From positions 1-64,000 of the forward strand of contig CAZMFO010000001.1 of assembly GCA_964565615.1 (NCBI GenBank): a stretch of 64,000 bases of DNA, written 5' to 3'. Source of the stretch: HK-STAS-PATE-36 sp964565615 (GTDB taxonomy: Bacteria > Patescibacteriota > Saccharimonadia > Saccharimonadales > JAGQNJ01). The notes below the pieces were generated by a model, which was not told where the DNA came from, searched no databases, and worked only from the letters and a program-made list of their open reading frames with translations. Shown here piece by piece: positions 7,723-16,924 of this stretch (its first letter is position 1; every line of letters begins with the position of its first letter). The position numbers were made by a program, and so were the translations under genes.

Positions 7723-9267
7723 ATGGAAAATAAATCACCATTTAATACAGGTAGCGCAGAATATGAAGAGCCTATAGAGAATGAGGATGATGAGTCTTAT
7801 GAGTCGGGTGTTAGCAAAAAGAAAAGTCGGGTAAGTGAGCTTTGGAAGAAGCTTTTTGGTCGTGAGGAGGATCGACCGAAAGAGGAGCATAAAGGATTCT
7901 TCCAGTCTTTTGGTACTTTGTTTGGCAAGCTGATCGGTATTGATAAAGAGGAGGGGCTTAGTACCACAGACCAAGACAATCAAAGTAGGATAAATTTGAT
8001 TAGAGGCTTTCATTTGCCAATAATGAGTACAGAGATTGTTGGTAATGAAGGAAGCACCTCTACTAATGAAGAGGGCGAAAGCGTACAAAATGTTCTTGAC
8101 GATTCTCTGATAGATACGGATAGTTCACCTACCGAACAGACGAATTCTTCGGAAAGCCCAGGTGCTCAAGAAGAGACTATTGACGAAGAAGCTAAACAAG
8201 AGAGGGCGGAGCTGTCAAGCACACTAGATGAGCCTTCTTCTTTTGAGGGATTTGAGGAGGAGGCGATTTCTGATCGCCAAGCTTATGAACCTCGGATCTT
8301 GAGTGAGTCAGCAGAAGACAATACTATCAATCAAGATGATGCCATTAGTGGCAGGAGCCAATACGAACAGCTAGACAATCAGCCGCCAGAAATATCTCCG
8401 TTAGATGCCAGCAATCCAGAGAATACCACTAAAACAATTACGCAGAGAAATAACCGACTTAACACGATGGGCGAACAAAGAGAGCAGTATACAGATAGGT
8501 ACCAAACAACAAAGCTCAAAAAGGAAACAAAGAAGTTGCGTAAGCGTATTAACGAGCTACAAATAGGTCAGAAACAACAAGACAAAGACTCGCAAAAGCT
8601 AAGAGAGCGTCTGGATGACCAGCAGTCTGAAATATTTGCTATGGGTCGTCGTGAGTTATATCATTCAAAGTCAGTAGTAGATAATAAGAGGGAGGGCAAT
8701 AACAACAGCAAAGAAAGTCAAGGCTCAAATGCGTTGATTGCAAAAAGTGATAGGCATATCGTATACGATTATAACGAAAAGAGGGGTTCTTATGAGGAGC
8801 AAGCCAGAGAAGAGATCTTTACTAAAAGAAGCAACCATAGGACAGAAGGTACTGCAGAGAAAGTTTCGACCATCATAAGTCAGAGTAATCATCTAGATAA
8901 AATGAGAAGGGGTAGCCAACCAGACTCCATAGATTATTCAGAGATTAAGTCGCCAGAGTTAGGTAGTAGTAGGTTTCTTGCAGGGAGCGAGAAGCGATTT
9001 GAAGCTTTAGACACTAGTGATTCAGATAAAAAAATACAAGGCATCAATCTATCCCCAGCAGATAGCAGAGGCGCACCGTTACCTCTTTGGCGGTCAACTA
9101 ACGAAAGACCCTTACAGCAACAGATTGAGCAACTGAGCCAAAGGCAAGCCAAGTCAGAAGCTGTAACGCAAGAATACAAAAAGGCAATAAGGCAAGGTGT
9201 AAGTGCTGGTATTATAGTGCTAGTATCATTTGGTTTAGTTGTGTTATTTTGGGGTTTGATAAATTGA
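7723..9267 (+). CDS. Tail-anchored acidic coiled-coil protein, unknown function
   Basis: The protein has 514 aa. A strongly acidic, low-complexity N-terminal half (Glu/Ser/Asp-rich) is followed by a charged coiled coil (about 255-300), a second linker, and a short coiled coil next to a single C-terminal transmembrane helix (about 493-512, IIVLVSFGLVVLFWGLI). This arrangement suggests a cytoplasmic scaffold anchored by its tail. No enzyme motif is seen. ATG 7723 with AAGGTG 8 nt upstream is preferred over the GTG at 7693. It follows infB closely and is probably cotranscribed. Confidence 0.75.
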   Translation: MENKSPFNTGSAEYEEPIENEDDESYESGVSKKKSRVSELWKKLFGREEDRPKEEHKGFFQSFGTLFGKLIGIDKEEGLSTTDQDNQSRINLIRGFHLPIMSTEIVGNEGSTSTNEEGESVQNVLDDSLIDTDSSPTEQTNSSESPGAQEETIDEEAKQERAELSSTLDEPSSFEGFEEEAISDRQAYEPRILSESAEDNTINQDDAISGRSQYEQLDNQPPEISPLDASNPENTTKTITQRNNRLNTMGEQREQYTDRYQTTKLKKETKKLRKRINELQIGQKQQDKDSQKLRERLDDQQSEIFAMGRRELYHSKSVVDNKREGNNNSKESQGSNALIAKSDRHIVYDYNEKRGSYEEQAREEIFTKRSNHRTEGTAEKVSTIISQSNHLDKMRRGSQPDSIDYSEIKSPELGSSRFLAGSEKRFEALDTSDSDKKIQGINLSPADSRGAPLPLWRSTNERPLQQQIEQLSQRQAKSEAVTQEYKKAIRQGVSAGIIVLVSFGLVVLFWGLIN

Positions 9268-9285
9268 GTGTTTTCTTGATACAAT
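9256..9285 (+). promoter_or_regulatory. Promoter of the helical 118-aa protein gene
   Basis: TTGATA (9256-9261), 18-bp spacer, TACAAT (9280-9285), overlapping the end of the preceding gene. A GAGG Shine-Dalgarno precedes the ATG at 9305. Confidence 0.6.
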
Positions 9286-9304
9286 TAATTGCAGATGAGG
9301 ACAT

Positions 9305-9661
9305 ATGTTTAAGTTAAATAATGCATTGTTAGAAGAACTCGGATTAGGGGCTTTGCCGGTGAGCGAAAAGAATATGATGCTCCACCACATTTACGAAACT
9401 CTAGAGCTTAGGGTGGGGACAAAGCTAGCCGAAAGAATGACCAAAGAGCAATTAACTGAATTTGAACAGCTTATGCCTCAACCAAGTGATTCGGACGAAG
9501 ATAAGGCAAATAAAGAACGAAGTGCCTTCTCGTGGCTAGAGACTAACTTTCCAAATTATAAACAAGTTGTTGCTGACGAGCTTGAAGGATTAAAAGAAGA
9601 GATTCGTCAGTCCGCGCCTCAAATATTGTCTGCTAGTCAAGGCTCGCCTACAGCAGAGTAG
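9305..9661 (+). CDS. Small helical protein, DUF5663-like
   Basis: The protein has 118 aa and no membrane segment. The pattern LGL..LP...(K)..M..HIYETLELRVG.(K)LAE.M...QL.EFE, then WLE.NFP.YK..V, matches from memory a short all-helical family (DUF5663) common in CPR genomes. Its role is unknown. The last ~20 residues are Ser/Ala-rich and likely disordered. It ends 1 bp from the convergent fmt gene with no obvious terminator between them. Confidence 0.7.
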   Translation: MFKLNNALLEELGLGALPVSEKNMMLHHIYETLELRVGTKLAERMTKEQLTEFEQLMPQPSDSDEDKANKERSAFSWLETNFPNYKQVVADELEGLKEEIRQSAPQILSASQGSPTAE

Positions 9662-9662
9662 A

Positions 9663-10577
9663 TTAGGCTTTATAATAACCAGAGATAAACTCTTTAGCGG
9701 ACATCTCTCGTTTCCCCAGTGGTTTTAGTCGTGTAATGTTTAGTAGGTTAGAGCCAGTGTGGACTGTTATTGTTCCTTGCTTTTTATTGACTTCTACTAG
9801 CCCGGGTGTAGTCGGATTGCTTGGCTTTATGTTGGCTTCGGTAATAATTACATCTCTGTTAAGTAGATTAGTTCTACTTGATGGCCAAGAAAGAAAGGCT
9901 CGGATCTCTCGACTTATCTCTTCGGCTGGTTTTTGCCAAACTATTAGACCGTCCTTTTTGGTTAGTTTTCTTGAATATGTTGCTCTGTCTGGATGGGGTT
10001 GTTGTCGGGGTTTGAGTTTGCCATTGATGTATAGAGGGATGTTTGATAGTAATAAGTTATTGCTTAGTTGAATAAGCTCTGTGGTTAGTGCTGGAGTGTT
10101 GATGTTATCGGGAATAGGCATAGATCTTTGGGTTAAGATTTTGCCTGTATCCATACCTTGATCAATTAACATTAAGCTAACTCCTGTCTTGGTGTCACCT
10201 TTTAAGATAGCAAATGAAATCGGGTCTGCACCCCGCCAGCGAGGTAATAGTGAGAAATGACTATTAATTATTCCTAGCTTAAAACTTTCAATTACATCTT
10301 GGTTGACGATAATTCCGAAATCAACCAGTACTCCCAGCAAGCTGGCGAACTTATTTCGGCTCATTAGATGGCTTAGCTGTTGTTTGTTGTCGGCAGTAAA
10401 GATAGGTAGATTAAGGTTTTGAGCGATGCGAATAACTGGCACATCACCTCTGTGGTGCGGTGGTCGAGGCTTGGTAATAACTGCTTCAATAATAAAATGT
10501 CTAGCAAGAAACTCTAATGACTGTCCAGCAACAGGACCACTACCAAAGAATACTATTGTCTCGGATTTCTTTGTCAT
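9663..10577 (-). CDS. fmt: Methionyl-tRNA formyltransferase
   Basis: The protein has 304 aa and transfers formyl from 10-formyl-THF to Met-tRNA. The N-terminal formyltransferase domain contains FFGSGPVA and the active-site stretch NSHFSLLPRWRGADP followed by IDQGMDTG, giving the Asn-His-Asp catalytic set. The C-terminal tRNA-binding domain begins near residue 205 (ATYSRKLTKKDGLIVW). It is the last gene of a priA-def-fmt minus-strand operon and overlaps the end of def by 38 bp. Together with def it shows that formyl-Met initiation is kept. Confidence 0.95.
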   Translation of the reverse strand: MTKKSETIVFFGSGPVAGQSLEFLARHFIIEAVITKPRPPHHRGDVPVIRIAQNLNLPIFTADNKQQLSHLMSRNKFASLLGVLVDFGIIVNQDVIESFKLGIINSHFSLLPRWRGADPISFAILKGDTKTGVSLMLIDQGMDTGKILTQRSMPIPDNINTPALTTELIQLSNNLLLSNIPLYINGKLKPRQQPHPDRATYSRKLTKKDGLIVWQKPAEEISREIRAFLSWPSSRTNLLNRDVIITEANIKPSNPTTPGLVEVNKKQGTITVHTGSNLLNITRLKPLGKREMSAKEFISGYYKA

Positions 10578-11109
10578 AGTTGAGCTTGCTTAGGTTGCCA
10601 TTATTCTCTAGCTTAAAGAACGCATTTTTGTGGTTTTTGATATGATCTATAAAAACGATTCCTTTAGTGTGGTCAATCTCGTGCTGGAATATCCTTGCCA
10701 AAAATCCCTCGGCAGTTACTCTAAACTGTCTGCCGTTTTGATCCAATGCCTTAACTTTTACTTTGGAGTATCGGGGCACCTTTCCGTAGACATCCTTGAT
10801 GCTTAAGCATCCTTCAAAGTCCTCTATAATATCACCTTCGTACTTGGTTATTTCTGGATTGATAAAAACCACAAAGTTCTTATTCTTTTTATCTTCCGTA
10901 TCTTCTCTGATTATTACGATTTTTTGCAATTGATCTATCTGAACTCCAGCGAGCGCCACTCCAACTTCGTGTTCTCGGCTATCTTCCCAGTCAAGGGTGG
11001 CTTTCTTCATATCTTGGATAACCTGAAGAACCGTTGCGTCAATAATACCGACTTTTTTTGATCGCTGACGAAGATGGGGATTGGGTAAGGTAATTAGTTT
11101 ATTTGGCAT
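10540..11109 (-). CDS. def: Peptide deformylase
   Basis: The 189-aa metalloenzyme removes N-formyl from nascent proteins. Motif 2 EGCLS (metal-binding Cys) and motif 3 QHEIDH (two His and the catalytic Glu) are intact. Motif 1, usually GxGLAAxQ, is GVALAGVQ here, so the Gly-Leu-Ala core is altered, as in divergent type-3 or CPR deformylases. It lies between priA and fmt. Confidence 0.93.
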   Translation of the reverse strand: MPNKLITLPNPHLRQRSKKVGIIDATVLQVIQDMKKATLDWEDSREHEVGVALAGVQIDQLQKIVIIREDTEDKKNKNFVVFINPEITKYEGDIIEDFEGCLSIKDVYGKVPRYSKVKVKALDQNGRQFRVTAEGFLARIFQHEIDHTKGIVFIDHIKNHKNAFFKLENNGNLSKLNYDKEIRDNSILW

Positions 11110-11141
11110 CGGTACACTAGATTATAGCCTATTCAGAGGAT

Positions 11142-13091
11142 TTATAACAAATGAGTAGGGTCTATATCGTAGTTCCAACCACTCGGTAGTTCTTCAATTA
11201 TTTTTAGGAGTAAAGAGCGCCTCGGCGACTTAATAATTATCTGCCATGTATAGACTCCGCCCTGTTTTTCTTTAAAAGCTGGCGAGGGTCCCAATAATGA
11301 GACAGAGGGATATTTCTTTATTATTTGTGCCTTAAGTTTTGTAGTAGCAGAAACAACACTGTTATATTTTTTGCGACTGCATTCCAGCTTTAGTAAAAAT
11401 GTGAAGGGGGGGAATCGGTGTTTTTTCCTTTGTTTAATTTGAATAGCATAGAAGCTTTGCCAGTCTTTATCAATTACTTGTTTAAGAAGTTGGCTATCTG
11501 GATAGAGTGTTTGAATTATTACTGATCCTGTAGTGTGGCCACGACCAACTCGTCCAATAGTTTGAGATAGCATTTGATAGGTTTTTTCTTCTGTCGCAAA
11601 GTCTGGAAAGGATAGAGTAGTGTCGGCATCAATTATGCCAACCAACCCAAGGCAAGGGATATCAAAGCCTTTAATTAACACCTGTGTGCCAATAATGATG
11701 TCAAATTGATTGTTTTGTATATCAGCAAGTTTTTTATCAAGGCGCTCTTGGCTTGGGTTATCTCCGTCAAAACGAGCAATTTTGGCGTCGGGGAATAGTT
11801 TGCGTACTTCGCTTTCAATTTTTTTAGTGCCGGGTCCGTAGTAGACGATGTCTGAATTACTACATTCGGGACATGCGGTCAGTGCTTTTATTGTTTTTCC
11901 GCAGGTGTGACAACGCATTGTGTATTTGTCTGCGTGGAAGGTTAAAGGTAACTCGCAGTTGGGGCAAAGTGCTCGCCAACCACATTGAGTACAGGCGATG
12001 ACTTTAGCACTTCCGCGTCTGTTTAAGAACAAGAGTGATTGGTTTCCCTTTTTTAGCTGTTGTTTAATTGCTTTAATCATTGAGGTACTTAAAAAACTTG
12101 ATAGAGCGAATTCAGCCTTATTTTGTTTGTTAATAATCTTTGTTTGAGTTTTTGCCGTGTTGGTTGTTGTGGCAAGCTCAGTCATTCTTAGTATTGGTAT
12201 CTGCTTCTCTTTGGCTATGTATGTATCATTTATGGTTGGAGTGGCAGATCCAAAGATCAAGGTTGCATTGTGTAGTTGAGCTAACTTGGAGGCGACACGC
12301 AAACCATGATAACGAGGGGTACTTTCTTGCTTGTAACCATCATCGTGACATTCATCAACGACCACTAACCCTATATTATGAAGTGGGGCGAATAGTGCAG
12401 ATCGCGGACCAACAACAATAAGTGGCTTATCGCTGGTCAGTATTTTTGTCCAAAATTGTCGACGAGTGGCAGGAGTAAGTCCAGAGTGGTATGTTACAAT
12501 GTTGGCTTTATTAAAATAACTACACAGAAAAGACACCATATGGGGAACAAGACCGATTTCTGGGACTAAAATCAGACACGATTTATTTCTTGATAGAGTA
12601 TTTTTGGCAAGCTCTAAGTACACTCTAGTTTTACCCGTGCCAGTATCGCCATGCAGTAAAAAACTGCCGTATTTTTGATTGATTGAGTGAAGTACTTTTG
12701 ATTGTTCGCTAGTTAAATTTGGCAAGGGGGGTGTTTTGGATGGCTTTACTTCGCTAGGTGAGTCTATATCAGCTTCTTTTGGCCAAGAAGACGGCAGAAA
12801 TAGTTGTGCCAGAGGTCCACTGCCTGAGGGATAATACAACAGTAGCCACGATATTAGTTTAAGGCTTTCTGGGGGCAGTTGATATGTATTACCAAACAGT
12901 ATTTTGTTGATGGGCTTCATAGAGACTCCTTTTGGCGCCGGTGCTTCACGACGAACAAAGCCAATAACGGCCTGATTCCTTAAATCTACCTCTATAATGC
13001 TACCCGGCGACAGTTTATCAACGGATGTATAGGTTAAGGGTTGCTTGCTCTGATATTTGGGACTTCGCACCCAGACTTCATAAGTGTACAT
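11142..13091 (-). CDS. priA: Primosomal protein N' (PriA helicase)
   Basis: The 649-aa superfamily-2 helicase restarts stalled replication forks. The N-terminal 3'-DNA-binding domain (about 1-95) is followed by Walker A HGDTGTGKT, the DECH box and helicase motifs. A zinc-binding insertion has eight cysteines in CxxC pairs (CTQCGWRALCPNC ... CHTCGK ... CPEC), and the C-terminal helicase lobe contains QTIGRVGRG. TATAAT at 13103-13098 lies only 6 nt before the ATG, so the operon mRNA is probably leaderless. Confidence 0.96.
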   Translation of the reverse strand: MYTYEVWVRSPKYQSKQPLTYTSVDKLSPGSIIEVDLRNQAVIGFVRREAPAPKGVSMKPINKILFGNTYQLPPESLKLISWLLLYYPSGSGPLAQLFLPSSWPKEADIDSPSEVKPSKTPPLPNLTSEQSKVLHSINQKYGSFLLHGDTGTGKTRVYLELAKNTLSRNKSCLILVPEIGLVPHMVSFLCSYFNKANIVTYHSGLTPATRRQFWTKILTSDKPLIVVGPRSALFAPLHNIGLVVVDECHDDGYKQESTPRYHGLRVASKLAQLHNATLIFGSATPTINDTYIAKEKQIPILRMTELATTTNTAKTQTKIINKQNKAEFALSSFLSTSMIKAIKQQLKKGNQSLLFLNRRGSAKVIACTQCGWRALCPNCELPLTFHADKYTMRCHTCGKTIKALTACPECSNSDIVYYGPGTKKIESEVRKLFPDAKIARFDGDNPSQERLDKKLADIQNNQFDIIIGTQVLIKGFDIPCLGLVGIIDADTTLSFPDFATEEKTYQMLSQTIGRVGRGHTTGSVIIQTLYPDSQLLKQVIDKDWQSFYAIQIKQRKKHRFPPFTFLLKLECSRKKYNSVVSATTKLKAQIIKKYPSVSLLGPSPAFKEKQGGVYTWQIIIKSPRRSLLLKIIEELPSGWNYDIDPTHLL

Positions 13092-13097
13092 AGCCTT

Positions 13098-13103
13098 ATT
13101 ATA
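13098..13103 (-). promoter_or_regulatory. -10 box of the priA operon, 6 nt from the ATG
   Basis: Reverse strand reads TATAAT then AAGGCT then ATG. No Shine-Dalgarno can fit in 6 nt. No strong -35 box is seen. Confidence 0.55.
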
Positions 13104-13133
13104 AGAAGATATTAAATTAAATACACTAAAGAC

Positions 13134-13161
13134 TTGAAATTCTGATAATTATGTCTATACT
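13134..13161 (+). promoter_or_regulatory. Promoter of the winged-helix regulator gene
   Basis: TTGAAA (13134-13139), 16-bp spacer, TATACT (13156-13161), within the 106-bp divergent region between priA and the regulator. The leader is ~30 nt. Confidence 0.65.
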
Positions 13162-13197
13162 AATATCTGCGTTGTTCTAATAACAATATAAAAGCTT

Positions 13198-13485
13198 ATG
13201 CTAGATACATTTATTACATCACGAGTGAGACGAAAGATAGTTGTCGTGTACGCGAAGTACCCAGACTTTAAGACGCATGTGCGAGGGCTGGCAAAACTGA
13301 TTAAAGAAGATGCTGGCAATATTCAGCGAGAATTAAAACGACTTGAGAAGATAAATTTCTTAATATCAGAGAAACAAGGAAATACAAAAGTGTATTTTAC
13401 AAATAAGCACTTTCTAATTTTTAAAGAGTTACAGAGTATCGTATTAAAATCACAAAGGGCAAGTCAGGCAAGGAAGCAAAAGTAG
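13198..13485 (+). CDS. Small winged-helix (ArsR-like) DNA-binding protein
   Basis: The protein has 95 aa. SRVRRKIVVVYAKYPDFKTHVRGLAKLIKED starts a winged helix; AGNIQRELKRLEKINFLISEKQGNTKVYFTN gives the recognition helix and wing. This is the ArsR/MarR-like fold often found in short single-domain regulators. No metal-binding cysteines are present, so it is not a classical metal sensor. It is divergent from priA and upstream of rpsU; its target is unknown, possibly its own promoter region. Confidence 0.72.
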   Translation: MLDTFITSRVRRKIVVVYAKYPDFKTHVRGLAKLIKEDAGNIQRELKRLEKINFLISEKQGNTKVYFTNKHFLIFKELQSIVLKSQRASQARKQK

Positions 13486-13490
13486 GGCTG

Positions 13491-13519
13491 TTGCCAAGTC
13501 CACTCTGTTAATGTACAAT
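13491..13519 (+). promoter_or_regulatory. Promoter of rpsU, leaderless type
   Basis: TTGCCA (13491-13496), exactly 17 bp, TACAAT (13514-13519), then 8 nt to ATG 13528. Transcription would begin at or next to the start codon. Confidence 0.75.
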
Positions 13520-13527
13520 ATACCTAT

Positions 13528-13731
13528 ATGATTCAAGCAACTAGAAAAGATCCAAGAGAGTCAACCGAAAACTTATTACGCAGGTTTACTCGTAAAGTAC
13601 AGCAATCTGGTGTTTTGGCAGTAGCAAAACAGAAGCAATATTTCGAGAAGCCAATGAGTAAAAGAGATCGTCGCAAAAGAGCTATTATTCGTAGTGAGCG
13701 TAAGATTATCAAAGGCAAGCGAGCATTTTAG
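13528..13731 (+). CDS. rpsU: 30S ribosomal protein S21
   Basis: The small basic protein has 67 aa and the S21 pattern: an acidic helix (ESTENLLRRFTRKVQQSGVL) followed by the lysine/arginine-rich tail (KRDRRKRAIIRSERK). It binds the 30S platform near the anti-SD end of 16S rRNA. It is the first gene of rpsU-yqeY-adk-map; the rpsU-yqeY pairing is conserved widely. No Shine-Dalgarno; the promoter is 8 nt upstream. Confidence 0.93.
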   Translation: MIQATRKDPRESTENLLRRFTRKVQQSGVLAVAKQKQYFEKPMSKRDRRKRAIIRSERKIIKGKRAF

Positions 13732-13741
13732 GCAAAACTGA

Positions 13742-14218
13742 ATGAACCTGAAACAGGTAATTAATCAGGACTTAAAACAAGCACTTCTTGGAGGAGATAA
13801 GTTAAAATCAGACACTCTTAGAATTGTTAAGAGTGTTATTTTAAATGAAGAAATTGCTCAAAAAAAACGCCAAGAAGGATTATCTGATCAAGAGATTATT
13901 GTTTGTTTGCAAAAAGAAATAAAGAAACGGCAAGAAGCGGCAGATTTATATGTCAAGGCAGGATCTCAAGATAGGGCCGATAAAGAATTGGCAGAAAAAT
14001 CAATAATCGCCAAGTACTTACCAGAGGCTATGGATAGGGATGAGATCGGTAGGATTATTGATGATGTAATTAGCCATGAGTCCGACATTTCATTAAAAAA
14101 GATGGGTTTGATTATCGGGCAGGTTAAGAATGTCTGTAAGGGTCGGGCTGACGGTTCTGTTATTGCTGATATAGTCAAAGCAAAGCTAGAAAAGATAACA
14201 GAGGACAACAAGCGTTGA
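13742..14218 (+). CDS. yqeY: YqeY/GatB-domain protein
   Basis: The protein has 158 aa and the YqeY signature: KSDTLRIVKSVILNEEIAQKK, then IKKRQEAADLYVKAG, AEKSIIAKYLP and the C-terminal GRADGSVIADIVK. The fold matches the tRNA-binding tail of GatB, suggesting a role close to tRNA amidation or translation, but the biochemical function is not settled. Its TGA stop overlaps the TTG start of adk (TTGA), implying translational coupling. Confidence 0.92.
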   Translation: MNLKQVINQDLKQALLGGDKLKSDTLRIVKSVILNEEIAQKKRQEGLSDQEIIVCLQKEIKKRQEAADLYVKAGSQDRADKELAEKSIIAKYLPEAMDRDEIGRIIDDVISHESDISLKKMGLIIGQVKNVCKGRADGSVIADIVKAKLEKITEDNKR

Positions 14219-14748
14219 TAATCTTTACGGGTGTTGCTGGTTCTGGCAAAAGCGTTCAAGGCAAGATGCTGGCTGACTTTTTGGGCTTGCCATGGCTATC
14301 AACAGGTGAATTTTTACGGATGTTAATTTCTGGAGAAAGACGAAAAGATATGCTAGCTGGCAAGCTGATTGATGACAGAGACATTATTGCTCTTGTCCAA
14401 AAAATGTTTAATGTCATAGACGCCAGTAGTGAGTTTATCTTAGACGGCTTTCCAAGAACAGTCGCCCAAGCGGACTGGATTCTAAATCAATCTAAGCACG
14501 GACAACTGAAGATAACGGCTGTCGTCCATCTTAAGGCCGAAAGAGAAGCTGTCAAAAAGAGACTTCTAAAAAGGGGCCGGCAAGATGACACCGAAACAGC
14601 AATTGACGAGCGATTTAGGGAGTATAAAAATTGTATTCTACCAATTTTGGATCATTTTAAAGATGCCAATATTCCAATCTATGAAGTGAACGCTGATCAA
14701 GAGATCGATCTAGTCCAAGCAGATATTAGGCGTTCACTAAAGGTGTAA
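14215..14748 (+). CDS. adk: Adenylate kinase, short form with TTG start
   Basis: The protein has 177 aa and converts ATP + AMP to 2 ADP. The P-loop is GVAGSGKSVQGK; the family usually has GxPGxGKGT, so the Gly-Thr after Lys is Ser-Val. AMP-site motif LDGFPRT and the arginine finger region RGRQDD...RFREY are present. The LID domain with its zinc or hydrogen-bond network is absent, making it a short type. The start codon is TTG inside the yqeY stop (TTGA overlap). A related nucleoside monophosphate kinase is possible, but adk next to map is the usual order. Confidence 0.85.
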   Translation: MIIFTGVAGSGKSVQGKMLADFLGLPWLSTGEFLRMLISGERRKDMLAGKLIDDRDIIALVQKMFNVIDASSEFILDGFPRTVAQADWILNQSKHGQLKITAVVHLKAEREAVKKRLLKRGRQDDTETAIDERFREYKNCILPILDHFKDANIPIYEVNADQEIDLVQADIRRSLKV

Positions 14749-14757
14749 CATTATTTT

Positions 14758-15522
14758 ATGCAAAATAAAGTAAAGACAGCAGACGAGATACGAAATATTC
14801 GTAAGAGTGGAAGGATATTAGAATCAATACTCCAATTTGTTATTCAGACAGCCGAAGTAGGTATGTCCACAAAAGACCTAGCAGATTTGGCATCACAACA
14901 ACTTGGTAAGTATAAGGATGCTCACCCTGTTTTTTTGAACTACTATGGCTTCCCTCATGTTATGTGTGTTTCTGTCAATCAGCAAGTTATTCATGGCATT
15001 CCTCGTGCAAGCAAGAAACTAAGAGATGGTGATGTTGTTAGTGTAGATTTTGGGGTAAATTACAAAGGTATGATTACTGATTCTGCAAGAACATTTGTTG
15101 TAGGAAGCACAAATTCTTCAAAAAAACTTCTTTTAGAGAAAACTGAACAATCATTATTAGCGGGAATAAAAGTTGTTAAAAGTTCAACACGAGTTGGTAA
15201 TGTTTCCGCGAAAATCGAGGATGTATTAACTAGTGCAAAGTTAGGAATTGTTAGAGAATATGTCGGGCATGGTGTTGGTCATCAACTTCACGAAGAACCC
15301 AATATCCCAAATTATGGTCGTACTAATACCGGCCCAGAATTGGTTGCTGGTATGACAATTGCGATTGAGCCAATGGCTATGCTGGGGAGCGATAATGTTT
15401 TTGTAGAGGACGATGGTTGGACCGTGTCAACATACGATGGTTCTTTGTCAGCACATTTTGAAGACACAGTTTTAGTTACCGAAACCGGCTATGAAATTTT
15501 GACCCGAAGCTTGAACAACTAA
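14758..15522 (+). CDS. map: Methionine aminopeptidase, type I
   Basis: The 254-aa dinuclear metallopeptidase removes N-terminal Met after deformylation. Metal ligands are visible in order: Asp in VSVDFGVNYKGMITDSART (two Asp), His in GHGVGHQLHEEP, Glu in AIEPMAM and Glu in AHFEDTVLV. No N-terminal zinc finger or SH3-binding extension, so it is the minimal type Ia form. Last gene of the rpsU-yqeY-adk-map group. Confidence 0.96.
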   Translation: MQNKVKTADEIRNIRKSGRILESILQFVIQTAEVGMSTKDLADLASQQLGKYKDAHPVFLNYYGFPHVMCVSVNQQVIHGIPRASKKLRDGDVVSVDFGVNYKGMITDSARTFVVGSTNSSKKLLLEKTEQSLLAGIKVVKSSTRVGNVSAKIEDVLTSAKLGIVREYVGHGVGHQLHEEPNIPNYGRTNTGPELVAGMTIAIEPMAMLGSDNVFVEDDGWTVSTYDGSLSAHFEDTVLVTETGYEILTRSLNN

Positions 15523-15531
15523 TTTATTAAC

Positions 15532-15561
15532 TTGAAGTAAATAGAGTATAAGCGTTATACT
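15532..15561 (+). promoter_or_regulatory. Promoter of ftsA, leaderless type
   Basis: TTGAAG (15532-15537), 18-bp spacer, TATACT (15556-15561), 6 nt to ATG 15568; no Shine-Dalgarno. Confidence 0.7.
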
Positions 15562-15567
15562 GCATAT

Positions 15568-16806
15568 ATGCGCGAACTACCACAACATTATGTTGGCATA
15601 GATATCGGAACAAGTGCGGTCAGATGCATAGTTGGTGTTATTGATCAACAAGACAAATCTAAGGTATCTATTATCGGTCATGGAGTATCCAAAAATATGG
15701 GTATGAGGAAGGGTGTCATTGCGCACATAGACGATGTTGTGGACGCAGTTATTAAGGCGGTGAATCAGGCAGAACAGGTATCTGGGGTTGGTATTCAGCA
15801 GGCAACAATAAATATAAATGGCTCACATATATCAGGCATTAACTCAAAGGGCGTGATTGCAATTAGTACTGCCAATAAGGAAATATCTATGACGGATGTT
15901 AACAGGGTGGAGCAAGCGGCTACTACAATAAAATTACCTCCAAATCGTGAGATTATTCAGGTCTTCGCTAAAAATTACCGTATCGACGGGCAGGATAACA
16001 TTAAAGATCCTATAGGTATGCAGGGTATTCGTTTAGAGGTAGATACTCATATCGTAACAGCTTTGTCGTCTAATTTACGCAATACAGATATGGTGCTAGA
16101 TAAGGCCCACATTAGGCCAAAAAACTATACGGTCTCTAGTTTAGCTTCGGCGGAGGCTGTTTTATCGCGACAGCAAAAAGAATCCGGTACATTGCTTATT
16201 GATATCGGTGCCGGAACCACAAATATGGTTGTCGTAGAGGATGGAGAGGTTCAGTATGTCGGTGTAATACCTGTAGGGGGAATTTTATTAACAAACGATT
16301 TGGCAATAGGATTAAAAACCGACTTAGATATTGCCGAAGCAGTAAAAGTTCAACACGCTGGATTAGGTGATTGTGCCAAAATAGGAACAGTTAGTGTTAA
16401 TGTGCAGAAAAAGAACTATAGTTTTGACGCTGATGATGTAGCTATGATAACAGAGGCCAGAGTAGAGGAATTATTTGAGATAATAAACAAAGAACTCAAA
16501 AAGATTCATAAAGCTCAGAAGCTACCGGGTGGGGTAGTCATTGTTGGCGGTATGGCGAAACTACCGGGGATTGCTGACTTTGCTAGAGAAAAATTTCAGC
16601 TTGCCTCACGCATTGGTAAAACCCAACCTATCGGGGGTTTGGTTGACACAGTTAATGACCCCTCTTTTGCAACAAGCATTGGGTTGATGCTTTTAGATAT
16701 GTTGCTGTTACCAGCTAATTCATCAAATACAAATAATGCATCACTAGACGGAAATGTGTTCGGTCTCTTAGGTGGAATGTGGCATAAATTTAAAAGAAAC
16801 AAGTAG
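15568..16806 (+). CDS. ftsA: Cell division protein FtsA
   Basis: The 412-aa actin-like ATPase tethers FtsZ to the membrane. Phosphate-1 YVGIDIGTSAVRC, the SHS2/1C insertion (about 90-165), phosphate-2 LIDIGAGTTNM and the adenosine motif VVIVGGMAKLPG are all present. The C-terminal GLLGGMWHKFKRN is a short amphipathic membrane-targeting helix. It is upstream of ftsZ, as in most bacteria, with an extra promoter between them. Confidence 0.96.
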   Translation: MRELPQHYVGIDIGTSAVRCIVGVIDQQDKSKVSIIGHGVSKNMGMRKGVIAHIDDVVDAVIKAVNQAEQVSGVGIQQATININGSHISGINSKGVIAISTANKEISMTDVNRVEQAATTIKLPPNREIIQVFAKNYRIDGQDNIKDPIGMQGIRLEVDTHIVTALSSNLRNTDMVLDKAHIRPKNYTVSSLASAEAVLSRQQKESGTLLIDIGAGTTNMVVVEDGEVQYVGVIPVGGILLTNDLAIGLKTDLDIAEAVKVQHAGLGDCAKIGTVSVNVQKKNYSFDADDVAMITEARVEELFEIINKELKKIHKAQKLPGGVVIVGGMAKLPGIADFAREKFQLASRIGKTQPIGGLVDTVNDPSFATSIGLMLLDMLLLPANSSNTNNASLDGNVFGLLGGMWHKFKRNK

Positions 16807-16855
16807 TAAACACATTACTTATTCATAAAAAGAATATAGAAATATGAGTGTAGTA

Positions 16856-16884
16856 TTGCAGTTGTTCAATCAATTGAGTATACT
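16856..16884 (+). promoter_or_regulatory. Promoter of ftsZ
   Basis: TTGCAG (16856-16861), 17-bp spacer, TATACT (16879-16884). The predicted leader is ~33 nt with a weak AAGGGA ribosome site. Confidence 0.7.
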
Positions 16885-16924
16885 AAAATATAGGTAATAA
16901 CAAGTAAGTATAAGGGAATAACAA